DNA of 64,000 nt from Sclerodactyla briareus. Taxonomy: Eukaryota; Echinodermata; Holothuroidea; Dendrochirotida; Sclerodactylidae. Positions within the stretch are counted from its first letter, which is position 1. Every line of letters starts with the position of its first letter. Shown here piece after piece: positions 35,101-47,560 of this stretch. The translations under genes and the position numbers were made by a program. The notes below the pieces were generated by a model that was not told where the DNA came from, did not search any database, and was given only the letters and a program-made list of their open reading frames with translations. The stretch is taken from the NCBI GenBank assembly GCA_026419785.1, contig JAODTK010005611.1:407001-471000 (forward strand). Direction: 5' to 3'.

Positions 35101-35802
35101 AAATACGCACGGTGCTGTCTGAATAGAGTCCGTGCCTTCGGCAAGAATCAAAAACAACATTGTACGACGCAGGCGCTCATCATTAGGACGAATGAGTACG
35201 CAATAAGTACGCAAGGATGTTCTCCTGAGACCGCGACACTAGCGCCTATGGATTTGTTTGGGTGGGGCAGCACGCCTCGTCGGTCTGATAGCTTGGGGCT
35301 TCGTAGCTGGAACGGGGATGCGATATACGTTTGGAAAGGTCAATTTATTATTTATTTGATTCCGAACTCTATGAGAACCATAGCAACGCAAAAATCCACT
35401 ATGGTAACATAAGGTAAGGAAGAATAGCTCTGGGAGTACCACCAGAAAGTACTGGAGAGCTTGTGAAATTATAGACCTCTAGGAATGAATGAAATGATGA
35501 AAAAAGTCCAACGAATGTGGGGGAGGGGGGGGGGAAACAAAACCAATAACCCTACCCAGTGACCTTCCAGAACAAATTAGCAAGTTGAGAAGACACAGAT
35601 CACATTTGCGTTGAGATTCCTTCATTTTCGCGTGAATTATGTTATAGTTCTAATTTGCTTTTCTGAGGTGAATACACTATTTACACCAAAAGATCCGTAT
35701 GAGTAATGACATGCTGGTATTTGCAGTACTCAATTAACTACAAAAAGGGTATTGAATGTAGTTCTAATGTGATCGGTGTCATCCGTTCCCAGCAACTACC
35801 GT

Positions 35803-35857
35803 TAGGTAGGTAGGTAAGGTAGGTAGGTAGGAAGGTAGGTGAGTAGGTAGATAGGTA
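35803..35857. repeat. GGTA microsatellite
   Basis: Interrupted (GGTA)n, about 13 units. No adjacent gene. Confidence 0.9.
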
Positions 35858-35859
35858 CG

Positions 35860-37179
35860 ATATGATATATCAACAAGTGATGAGCTGCTTCGCTGAGGTA
35901 AGTCATATTTCATGTCCGACATCTTGCGACGCATAGCAGATGAACATATGAACTGTCTTATCAGATGTAGAATGATACTAAAACTACATGCATGCTGGGT
36001 ATACCAGATTATGGAGCTCAAAACAGGAAACTGCAGGCCTTTTGTTACGGATCATGATTGTAATAGTCATGTAGCTAGCCAACTTGTACTTGGTAGGCAG
36101 GAAACACCTTATCCGAATGAAGACAAGATTAAGAGAAACCGCGACAGAACACCGATACTTTGATAGAAACACTACTCTAGTTGTTGTTCTTAAACAAAGG
36201 CGTTATATTCTATTCAAGGAACGTTAACCGCATCTCGAGTTTACCTCACGACATGAACAACATGAACTCCAACCAAGCAACTGTGTCCTTAGGGGGGAAA
36301 CGAGAGATAACATTAACGGGGTTGTCCAACCAGAAACCTCCAAGCACCAGGGTGGTTCTCACAACATTAATGATGACGACATGTCAGCTTCACGTCAAGG
36401 GATAATGTTATGGGAGACTTAACGAGCGAGAACGGAGGCCATCAGAGGAGCTGACGAAGCGGAACATTAGAAACAGTGTCTATAGGCCAGTAGGCGATAC
36501 ACGAAACGTTAATATAAAAGTAGAACCTACCAGAAACAGCGGAGGTAAATTAGTCAATGTCTTTTGTAGATAGTCTGGAAGGCGAAAGAAACTGTCAATT
36601 GCCGATTCATAGCTGGTGATCGTTTAGGGGTTGGGTAAGGCTTTACCAGATACATCGCTACTTCTCTATGAAGAATCTTACTCCATAAATAGTCCGGGAA
36701 ATACTTTGTAAATGATCCCATAACAATGCCCATGAAAAAAATCCGAGAGAAAAAACACGCCATAGAAATTGTCCTCACTATTTCAAATTGGCACAGCTCG
36801 GATTCTTTCGGGTTTAGTCGCGTGAAAACGCATCACAGAAAATTGTTCACGTGACGTATTTACGGTCTCTTCAGTCGACGTCAGAAACTAACTCACGAAC
36901 TGGAGCTCCTTTCAAATTAGACGGATTACGGTACGGCATACGGGCATTCAGGCCGCGTTATGGTGAGTGATATCAGGAACTTTACTTACGGTACAAGTTT
37001 TGGAGATACAGTAATAATTTTGAAACATACACGGGATATAGTAAAGGCGGCTGTAGCACGCGAAACTCAGACTAGATGTGCTGGCACATAGATCCCACAG
37101 GTGTACATAAACAATTTAGGCCTACGTTTCGCGCTCCTTACACAAACGGTAAAATCGTAGAAACAAAGCGGGTTCCACC

Positions 37180-37180
<1 letters not shown>
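35860..37180. other. No gene seen
   Basis: Unassigned DNA with short chance frames only. Confidence 0.5.
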
Positions 37181-37213
<33 letters not shown>

Positions 37214-37253
37214 ACCCCTCCCCCCCACCCCCCCCCCCCCCCCCCCCCCCCCC
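37181..37253. repeat. 73-base C tract
   Basis: Almost pure C with a few A and T. It is the longest of the many C/G runs here, and would encode polyproline in any open frame, so the frame there is not a gene. Confidence 0.95.
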
Positions 37254-38344
37254 TCCCGCTGCAGCTCACCTTCGGCTCCATTGATATTCTTCTTACATCA
37301 AAACTTGACTGATTTTACCGAAAATATCTGTTCCGACGGCCATAATCACTGTTCAAGCTGCTCAAGCGGTTTCCAATTCATTGGTACTTTGGGATTCCTC
37401 GTAAACAGGCTATCACACCCACATTTTTCTGAGAGGTTGGCTTGCAGTACATGAAATGGTTGTTTGTTTTTTGCAGGTCTTCATTTCGTAATGGATAATG
37501 GTATTACCAGAAAATATGGCAAGGAACCAATACAGCAGAGTTGCGTCTTGTTTACGACCCAATGCGTGTATGCAGCAGTTGCATCATCATGGAAAATATT
37601 ATCAGGCTGTTCCATGTCCCTTTTTGATGAGGGTCGTCATCAGTGCAGAAACAGTTAGCTAGGCTCGACACCTCTCCGATATTGATGAGGTGTGACAAAC
37701 ACAAAACACTTTTTCCGCTAATTGTGATGAAATGAGATCAAATTAAAAATAAAATGTTATTTATAGTTTGTGTTATTTTGTTCTCTCCGATACGGCGATG
37801 CTTTGAGGGAGGGGACTGTACAAAGAACGTGCGGGATTCTCCTCAACTCAGAGAGGGTCTCACCGCTTTATATTAGTCTTGCAAGTTGTGAAGGAGACGC
37901 CGAGGACGCCTCGGTGGGACGAGTACTCAGCAGGGTGAACGAGAACCACAAAGACATGCTACCAAAACAAAAACGCCGCCCTCAGGGTTCAATTACCGTG
38001 AGGAATTGCAGAACTACTGAGGTGCATCCGCGTGAAGTAGGCATGATTTGAAATAATCACGTACGGACATTTGAGCTTGGTGCTCTACAAAGGCAATTCA
38101 CAAGGGCAAAATTATCCAATGTACAGCAACTGGAGGAAAGGTCTCTGGAGGCGCTATTCCGAATAGAGCTGGAAAAACCTCACCAACTGTAATTTCACAA
38201 CGGCTGGTGTCACGCTCACACCAAGGTACCCTTAATTCGGTCATTTAATGACTAAGCAGTGGTAGTTGGAACTTGCTAAGCTTCCGGTGACGTTGAATTA
38301 CTGACAATGATATTTAAGGAATAAACTGCAACTGGGGATTTTCA
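37254..38344. other. No gene seen
   Basis: A 93-codon plus frame at 37770-38051 has a basic C-terminal part but no motif or splice pattern was recognised. Confidence 0.45.
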
Positions 38345-38450
38345 CAGGTGAATAAACAGTCGAGGACTCTGAATTTAGGTAAACAACGGACGCGGCGCAG
38401 CCGAGTCCGTTATTCAGTTGAATTTTGAGTCTAGACTGTTTATGAATCAG
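38345..38450. repeat. Foldback hairpin, about 40-bp arms
   Basis: The left arm (aataaacagtc...aacggac, 38349-38389) pairs with the right arm (gtccgtt...gactgtttat) around a GC-rich loop near 38390-38402. A few mismatches and bulges occur, mainly near the middle of the arms. It could be a MITE-like foldback or a regulatory RNA; no flanking duplication was found. Confidence 0.55.
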
Positions 38451-38839
38451 TGAAAGTCGACCTGCCGTAGTTTACTATTCTACAACCCGTAAATTAAGAA
38501 TTACCCAATTGATTGGAGATATCTATATTTCTAGATCCATATCTTTATATCTTTAAACAGAAAATAAGCAGATAGGGTACCGTTAACTACGGACGTTAGG
38601 TCGATCGAAATGAAATACATTGCGTACCCTACCACCGAGATCGCAGTTCATGTTGTGCGTACTTCCGGAGACGTAGATTACAAACCACGCGTGCCGACCG
38701 GAGGGTTCTGCGCTTGTGAACATGGCGTTCACTAGTGCAACGAGAGACGCGTCGTTTCGCCCGTCTGTATTCCGTCGAGGCAGTACGCCCTTTGAAGCGT
38801 GCGTATACTGAAGCCGGATCTGCGCGTTTGAACATTTAA

Positions 38840-39259
38840 GGCCGGTCACACTATAACGAGCTGGTGTTCGTGCAACGACCGATTTATTGGTTCAGGCCGA
38901 TAAATACCGGGTAACTTGAATATGACGGATGGAAACACCCTGCCACATGGGATGGAGACTTGATTCGCGATTTGCCAAAAAAATCAAATGTGGAAAAAGC
39001 CCTTCCCGGCGTTTTGATTAATCACACATTTCCTATTTAGCGTTGAGATCAACGATTTATCGTACGACTCTTACCATTTTCGATTTACGACGTCATTTAG
39101 GAATGAGGTTTTTTCGAACACTTTCGATATTGAAGAAGGTAGTGTGAAAGTACTAGTATATGACAATGTTACCACACCGCCCTTCTCCTTCATGGGTTCA
39201 GCCTGAATCTAAAAAGATCGGGTAGCAGAACGATAGAAAATCGTTAAAGTGTGCCGGCC
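38840..39259. mobile_element. 420-bp MITE with GGCCGG..CACACT terminal repeats
   Basis: The left end ggccggtcacactataacga matches the reverse complement of the right end, tcgttaaagtgtgccggcc, with few changes. The body has no coding frame. It is a nonautonomous DNA-transposon shape. A target duplication is unclear; TTTA-like bases flank both sides. Confidence 0.6.
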
Positions 39260-39703
39260 CGTTTACTCTTTCGGAAAACATTTAGGTAGCAGCGCGTCTG
39301 AGACAATGGGAAACTGCGACGTACCGTCCCGTACTGCCATTTTACACACCGGCGTCAGCCCAGCAAGGACCGTTTAGCGTTGGATGCCGGGCCCATGCTT
39401 GTACCGACTGTTTGTTGCTTGCAGAATAAAGGACAATCGCGTGACTGGGGTTAGCCAATCAGCATTAGTAGTATTCGTAAAAACACGGAGAAAGTAGGGT
39501 TGTAGAAGTGACAATAATGACATAGGCATCGACAATTTACTAAGTAATAATGTTCTAAAATTGTGTGCATCCCGTCGCCCCGTGCAGCATCACGATCGCA
39601 TTCACACCACGCCGAATGGGTTCTAATAAATTGTAATTGCCGGACTGGTTGGAGGGGGGTCAGAAGTTCTCAACTTGTAGTTTCGGTTATGATTACAACA
39701 GGC

Positions 39704-39904
39704 AGGCGCGTACCTGAGAGATTCTCCTTGGGGGGTGAGGTCGGAAACCGAAGGGAAAGTGCGCCCCTAATTATGGGGCCTAACCCTCCTTATTGGAAAA
39801 TAAGCACATTTTCTGGGCCCCTAGGCACATGCCTGATTTTTTATGTTAAAAAATATGATCACTTGGGTCATGGGGAGGGGTTCTCCCCCGTGGGGTACGC
39901 CACT
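39704..39904. mobile_element. Short MITE-like element
   Basis: The left end ggcgcgtacctgag and the reverse complement of the right end (ggcgtacccca) form short inverted ends. The body has G-rich and C-rich runs near each end that would pair (ttcttggggg-type and cccccgtgg-type). No coding content. Class uncertain. Confidence 0.35.
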
Positions 39905-42739
39905 GACAACAGGCAATTATTCTTGTTGCTTTAGCTCATGTTTAGCATGATCAGGTTGTTATCCTGGTAATATGATTATTGTTTTGCCCTCACAAAAAGT
40001 GAGGGGCCCATATTATCAGAAAGATGCCTTCATTGTGTAATGAGGTCAAATTGGAAAATCATCAAAATAAACTTCAGCTGACAGATGGGTCCATATTTGT
40101 TTTGTTTAATGGCCATTGCAACAGTTGGTTGGTATTTGCACAATATATATTCCACTCCTGTTGACAGTTTCAATGATAGATAGATATGGGTTCATTCCCA
40201 CCTTGTTCCTTATACAGTATATGAGTGTAATAAAGTTGTTATGGCTTGAAGTATAGTAGTAATAGGCAAACGTGGTCAGTGGTCCGGGACTGGCCGGTGA
40301 TATTGTGAAAGGGGACATTGTCCCTTCAATAGTAGACAGTAGACCTTATGCATAGCCTTTGGGGAAGGGGTCACTGTCCCTCAGTATTTAGAACGAATCG
40401 CCGTTCTTGTTCGGGAGATTGTGCCCCTCTCTCTGTAGAGAACTAATTGGAAATCTTTCAGAGAATCCAGGCCTGAAGAAGGACGGGGTTAAAGTGGGCT
40501 CCAAAATGTTGTTGTTAAAGGGGGGTAGTTGGGTGGGTAGCATGAGGGTAGGCATGCAGCTGGACTACGAATGCCACCCGCTGCTGTCGGAGGGTTCCTT
40601 TGCCCTCCGTTGGGAATTATTTCCTGGTTGTCGCCCTGCTCCAGGTTCTGTGCCAAAAATTGGGACGTTTGACGTAAGCAACTATCCTTTAAACGGCACA
40701 CTATGGCCATTTTTACTCCAAATGCCCCGACGGGTACGGTACCTACCTAATGACAACGAAAGTAATTTCTAAAGGAGTGCAGGTATCGAAATCGCACCAA
40801 ATAGTTTCCGTCAACCAGAAAATATGAACTGCAGGAGAATGAACTTTCCGAGAAACATCTGGGCCCTGAAAAAACAGGAGAAATGATCATTCAATGATTG
40901 GACGTTTTGTTCGGACGATTCAACATACAAAACGCGCGAGGTTCTGTAATTCTTGAGAGAGTTCATAACTTAATCGATCGAGCGAGGGTGACAGACGAGC
41001 ACACGGCCACAACCGAAATAGGTCTGTTGGACAGGTCGTTTGCCTGACGATCGGAGGGTCGCCGTGGAACTCGAAGTAAAAGAATAGGAACCCGAATGGT
41101 GACACATATCAGGGTAGTGTTTATATTGCTTGTGTTGTGAAAAGGGTTTTTTGTCTATTCTGTGAAAATTTTAAAATTTGTCAGAACTGACCATATGAGG
41201 CATTTAATGAGATGGTATAATTAGCTATTCCTCCAGCCTATACGTTATCAGTAAGATTAAGAGAACCGCTAAGCAGTTAGCGTTTTTCGTTCAATGAGGA
41301 CGACGATTCCTTCTATCTAGCCTCTTGAATATTGCTTCAAATAGCATACGTTAATAGTGCTAATATTATGCTTTTTAGGAGGATTTAGCCCGCGACTCGA
41401 AATAGTACAGTCTCATAGTCAATCGCCCTTAGCTTGAGCTAGTGTTGCCAAATAGTTTGAATTCTACTTCGTTGTGTTGTGCTAACATGCCTTCTGTATC
41501 GGTGGGTAATTGGGCTTTCATGAGCAGAGATGATAAAATCGCATATTGTGGCTCCCTAAACTCCACCCGCCATACTTGGCGTCCAAAGAGAGCAGTTAGG
41601 ATCAGCTCTCGCCGCTGGATACAGTCGTGACATGAGACAAAAACGCCTGTATTTATATACCCTGCTCAACGCCTCGCGCATACATGTGGACTTATATCAG
41701 ACGTTGGTCGATTTTTTCAAGCTTACATAACATGCAAGGGCACAATCTGTGACTGGTACGAGCACGCACAGTGGTATTATCTTAGGGAATCGAGATTTTC
41801 TAATAGGTGTCTGATGACGTCAAACTGGTTTAATTTGAGAACAGAAGCCCCGAGATTGTTCATTATTTATAGTCCTCTATAAAATGTTATATTTTCCGAG
41901 CAAATGCGATAAAATAAAGGGGAGAAGAAAGGACTTCCTCGTTTTATCATTCGTAATTCTCCCAAGACTGTTCAATTAACGTCAGCAGATGTAAACATGT
42001 TGCATGCGTGTTGACACACAATAAAATATCACTATTTCAAATCGCGTTCCCAATTAAATGCTCTACAGTTATTAATAAATTTATTCATAAATAACACCGT
42101 GACTATGTGGTAAGTTTAGTTTGGAAGTGAATCACAACAGTTATAATTCCAGTCAAGGGCGGCGATTTGTCTTAGCGATTGGGGGGGGGGGGGGGGGGGA
42201 CGAACAAGACAATACTATCTAAGCGGAGCGCCACCACAGGTGGCGCCGTTAGCGAACCAGAAAGTTTTTCGTTCGACAGACCCCCTAGATTGCAGGAAAC
42301 GGCACTTTCATGTATGGGACAGTAGGCAGCATCCCTGAAAATTGAAAAAAATGTTATTAGGAAAGGTTCTCCAAAATTAACGCCCTTAGGTATCAATTTC
42401 AAGGTGTTGGGTTTGGTGTGTGATATTTAAAATACCATGCAATGAGGTGGACAGTTGAAAGGAGCAATGGAAATGGGGGCAAATGGCAAATGCGAAATGA
42501 GGGCAATGGGCAATGGCAAATTTCGCGATATTGCGAAATGTGCAGAATCCAATAGTTGACCAACGACCATGGCACTGAACCCTCTTTGACCTATCTCTCA
42601 AATAGGCCTGAGTTTTTACTCAAGGATTTTACCGCCCCTACTTTCCTATCCTATTTGCGGACCACACGCGATGGGGAGGAACACTTCCAATCAGGGACAG
42701 ACAGGTGGCCAAATGAGTTAAACACAGAAGTAAAACCGC
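39905..42739. other. No gene seen
   Basis: A 121-codon plus frame at 40407-40772 is GC-richer than its surroundings but matches no family I know. A G run lies at 42181. Confidence 0.45.
42181..42199. repeat. G homopolymer
   Basis: Nineteen G bases. Same class as the C tracts above. Confidence 0.9.
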
Positions 42740-43880
42740 AACTGCGCCGAAGCGCTCGCGAAAATTTTTCACTTTTGGACATCCATCGAAAAGTAAGGCA
42801 ATTTCGAATATAAACCTAGCCTCACCTGAAACTTGAATTATGTTTTGAAAGTTTGTGTGGCGCGTTCACTGGGCGGAATATTCAATAGATATTTTTAGGC
42901 TTAGTATCGCATGTACCCACTTTCAACACGTGGTTCGCCAATAAATTGATTGGAATACTCTATTTCAAATTAGCAAATAGTAGTGGCGTCCCAGACCAAA
43001 TTTTTTTAGTTGCCCAGATGGCCGCGGCGGGAAAAACCTCTCCCGGGCCGGTTCTAGGCTGACATGTAGGCTACCCAGCTTCAACTTGGCATTTCGCCGT
43101 CACAAATCCAGTAATCCGTGGGGAAAATTTGAACTTTTGTCAGACTCGGTCTTATCGCTGCCCAGACTTTAACTTTTGTCCAGTTATATTCAACCATTTG
43201 TGCTCAATACAGGAAAACGAGGTCTCACCCAAAAGTTTGGGACATTTAGATAGCTTGTAGATCTACTGTCCAACCATGATATATGACGTAATGCCCGAAA
43301 GACCAGGAGGAAACTTCCGTAGAAGTAGCAGTTTATTCTGGAGGAAAATGCGTTGGAAATCAAAGCGAGTCTGATAGCCCCCCAAGGCTACTGCAGTTCC
43401 AAATCGCGCGTGGCGAGGGAGGAGGAGAACGACAGGAGGGTATGAAGGGGTCAGTAATCGAAAAGCGGTTGGTGTAGTTTTCAGGTCAATGAGAATGTTG
43501 TTGTATGATCTAACCTCATAAATATGTATAAGTTTGGGGGTCAATGAGATACGGGGAGGCAAGGGACAAAACCACCACTAGTACACGCGCGAAGACGACC
43601 GAAACAATTAATTGTTTACTTTTTAGTCATTCGAGGCGAAATTTGTCACTTTTATGCACTTGGGGCATTCCTTTCCCTATCGAAAATTAAAGGCAAAATA
43701 TTTGGGACTTGGCCTTTTCTCCACCTAAATTTTGAATCATTTCTCTTTGACAACGCAAATTTGTTGGAGTTCCCGGCAGTTATTTTCGATGCCCCACAGT
43801 GTCCCCCTCATTGTGATAGTATGGACGTGCACCCAACTTTCAACAAGTGGTCGCACACCCATAAATAAATTAAAAAAAAA
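42740..43880 (+). repeat. Repeat family C, first cluster
   Basis: Ordered blocks shared with 45150-45780 include ttgtcagac.tcg.tc.tatcgct, tttgtgctcaata, catttacctgg.gagaaaa-like, cagttccaaatcgcgc and tacacgcgcgaag. A shorter copy starts near 43611 and repeats the tttcaaca.gtggt.cgca block first seen near 42920. Units appear partly tandem. Confidence 0.5.
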
Positions 43881-45149
43881 AAAACACAGATCCGCCAAGG
43901 GGTGGACCTTACCGTCGCCTCAACCCACTCACCTCAAGATAGCGGTTTGTTTGTTTGTTTGTTCATTTAACTAAAACGGTCCCCTAGCAGGAAAAGGACA
44001 ACGTCCAATTGAGGACAGCAACACACCAAGCTGGTTAGGCTAAAGCCGCATCTTATGCAAAACGATAGGATAAGGAGAACCCTTCGGTCATTGATAATAG
44101 GAACCCGCAGTAAATTTCAGGCATTTTGTGGGAAGGAACATCATATGTCGCCACAAAGTGTGCTGAACACTACCGGTCATAAGAATCCGGATAACACGGC
44201 TTGTGCTGATAGATATGTCGAGTACAGTGTCAGCGGAATTTGGCTATAGTCGGGCGTCAAATAATGGAAGGGGGGGTGGGCAAATGCATTGCGTCCCCTC
44301 AACCCAAAATATTGGGGGGGGGGGGGGGACGCCGTCCTCCCCGTCCCCCCCCCCCCCATGATCGCCGGCCCTGGATTCCAGTACAGAGAACGAAAAGAGA
44401 CGAGGACAAGTTGACTCGGGAGAGAACTTGAATGACGATCTACGGAACGTTCGAAAAAACATGTTTTCCATTGCATTAATCTGCATACGAATTATGTGGA
44501 GTATTCGCGTAAGTACTATTCCCTGTCGTACAATCGCAGGGGTGGCGGCGCCAGGGTCCGATGTTGGGGGGCAATATTAGTTTTTGACCACATGTCTTTG
44601 GAGCGAATATGGGCGGGATCAGGGGAGGGGGTGCCCCCCTCCCCTCTGATTTTTTTTGATGGTTAAGCGTCTTAATGCAATATGGTGTATTTGGTCACAT
44701 TTCTCACTCTTGGGTTTTGTTAATTTGGCGAAATGTGAGTCAAAATATGGATGGCCAGTTACCCAAAAAGGAAGGTAACAGTTTAAGTTAGCCTACAAGT
44801 TGGATTTTTATACTTGTACTCTTGTTTCATTTGCAGCTTTGAATTGGGCTTTAAGATGTGAAATACACTCACGAGCGCATCTAGGCTATTGAAGCCGTTT
44901 ATTCGGGACCCCTCTTCCAGAGTTGGCAACAATTTGACACAGGCAGCTGACCAGGACTGTTGTCACCATGGAATGCCTTCACACAACTTGAAATTAGTTC
45001 AGTAATGACGTGTTATTTACTAATCCAAGGACTACGGGATGCCTATGATTTTGAGGTAAATATCGACGGGAGCGCCACCATTAGTGCGCGGGGAAGCTAG
45101 AAGAAAATTTTGGTTGCTCAAGCCCCCGGATAGCCGGAAAGGAACTGAC

Positions 45150-45780
45150 CTCTTCCACCCCGAGCGTTAAAGGCCTGCTTTACCAAGCTTGCCAATCTGG
45201 ACATTTTGGGATCACAAATTCGTAATCGGGGAGAATTTTAACATTTTGTCAGACCTCGATCCCATCGCTTGCCCGACTTTTGGCCAGAATATTTCATAAT
45301 TTGTGCTCCACAACTAATGTTCACCAGGTGCGCGCGAAGCGCGCAGTTTTTTCTGGGTTTTCCCGGCACCATCGTAAAAAAAACAGGATCTCACCAGAAA
45401 TGTGCGGACATTTAAGCTATCGTAGATTCTACTGTCCCAACCTTGATATGACGTCAAGTAGCATTTACCTGGAGAGAAAACATGCGGTGAAAATCGAAGC
45501 AATTTGATAGCGAAGACACAGTGCAGTTCCAAATCGCGCCTTGTAGAGGAAGGAAAAGGACGGAGGCTAAAGGGTTTAGCAATTAAAAAGAGGGGGTTGA
45601 TGTAGTTTTCAAGGTCAAGGAGAATGTTGGCGTATAATGGAGTATTTGACCTCTCAGATATTTATTTAGGGGGCCATTGAGGTAGGAAAGTCCCTCGAGA
45701 GTTAGGAGATGGGGGAAAGAGACGGGACAAAATCGAACACCAGAGGTACACGCGCGAAGCGCGAAAATTTGTCACCTTTT
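45150..45780 (+). repeat. Repeat family C, second copy with GCGCGAAGCGCG motifs
   Basis: It parallels 43100-43610 over most of its length. It holds two copies of cgcgcgaagcgcg (near 45330 and 45751), a short palindromic motif at block borders, while the first cluster has a degenerate one near 43590. No coding content. Confidence 0.55.
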
Positions 45781-47184
45781 GTCGCAATGATGCCAAATTG
45801 GCACAGTTACTGTCTTTATTGAGATATTTTGTGCTGTTGTTTTTGCCCAGCAGATCTATTTCAAAATGGTAGTCAAATACTGACAAAAGAATATTTTTTG
45901 CCGACGGGCCGACCCGTTGGAACTACCCAACCCACCCCCCCTACAAAAAAAAAACATTGCTTGCTCAAAGGTATTTTCATCAAAAAATATTTTTTCGGAT
46001 AGAATTCTGCATTGGGGGGGGGCAACAACACACGCCCCCTCGTTTGCCCCCCCCCGGTTGTTTTTTTTTTGTGCCCCACCCCACCACTGCGTAAAGCTGG
46101 CGCCACTGGTAAATCGTTACGTATTGTTTCTTATCTGAAAAAAAAAAAATACGTACAATCCGCCAGAGAATATGCACTTATCGAAATGCATATACCAGGC
46201 GAGCGAAAAGCTCGATTTGTGACGAACTACGTAGGATATTAATAGGCCCTGTATAGATTTGATTACATTTCAGTTGGCCCAAATTAGATAAATTAGGCTG
46301 CAAACTCACTGGAGTTCCTTCGTCTGCCTGTAAATCGACATAGGTGGGAATTAGGCACATCACTCGGTTTATAATGGACCTGCCCCAGTGAGTGAGCCAC
46401 TTTTCACACTTTGAATGATAGGTAGCTGTAAGGAATTTTGATAAGACAATATAATGATTTCCGAGTCGAGTACTTATTGTCAGATTGTCGATTGTCCCTC
46501 TAATTTACATGCACATTCTTCATTTCACGTGTTACATATGTATTGGGAATAATTTCACTCATGATAGGATTCACTCTCCACTCTCTACTGATTCCTTGCG
46601 AAAACATATTTTCAGCTGTACAAATTTCGTAAACATGAATGAGACTTATTGGAAGTGCCACCCAAACTTCATTATCACTGGCTAGGTAGCGAATTCGACA
46701 GGGACACCAATACGTCTGGATTGTTGTAATACCAAGGCAAAATAAGGCCTAAAACACCATACCCGTTATTCATCAAATGTTACCATTTGCAGAGAATCTC
46801 GAAACTGAGGGGTTCTTGGGCCTCTTGCAGGAATTGAACGATACAAAATCAATACACTGTAAGATTGTATATGTGGATAACTCATTTCACCCTAGGATTG
46901 GCCACAACTCTAATAAAGATTCGGCCAAGTCACTGTTGATTACCGGTTCTTTCTGGGGGAGGGGATGCCATTAATTAACAAAAACAGAGAGTTTCTACTC
47001 TCTATTTTGGAAACCTAGACACTTGTTTGCATGCATCCGTTGGATACCTGCTGATAAACCTTAAGGTTTGCTATTCTCGTGACCTCAAATGACCTTGCCT
47101 AACGCTAAATGAACATTAGAGTGTATACTCCCTCATAGGTCCGAATCCGATGCAAACAGGTAGCACACCGACTCTTGTCTGTCT

Positions 47185-47560
47185 TGATTTGATTTGATTT
47201 TGATTGCTACGGGTTAAGGAAGCCAATTGGACTCATCATGGAACCCTTACCGAATTGTGAGCGTGGATGCGCAGCGGCGACAACTCGCCTTCTTCTCGAA
47301 TAGATGCTCAGATGATATGACCCCCACGGCAGGAGGGACACCCATTTCCGGACTCCGCAATTTTTACCCGCAATTTTTACGTCCCCATCCGACGACGATC
47401 AGTGAACTCCAGGACCGGACCACTTTCTCAGAACCCTGGAGGAGCGGAATGTCGACCGCGACTGCTCACAGCAGACCGACGAGACAGTATTGCAAATGGC
47501 CCCCGAAACGACCCACCGAAATACCAAGCCAACTGCAGAATTGTTGGTACATGCAAACAC
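47185..47560 (+). repeat. NPGP-type interspersed repeat, copy 3
   Basis: It begins gctacgggttaaggaagcca and parallels copy 2, including a TPGPDHFLRTLEER block and a cagaccgacgagac block. A (TTTGA/TTTGAT) run precedes both copy 2 and copy 3. Class unknown; a LINE 5' region is the best guess. Confidence 0.6.

Noticed and set aside
37076-37312. Polyproline open frame
   Set aside because: Translation of the 73-base C tract.
44541-46113. Element bounded by gtggcgccag-like ends
   Set aside because: The shared end is only about ten bases and the interval contains another repeat family, so the pairing may be chance.
46795-46862. 28-base microexon between ctcttgcag and GTAAGA
   Set aside because: Too short to judge and no neighbouring exons were found.
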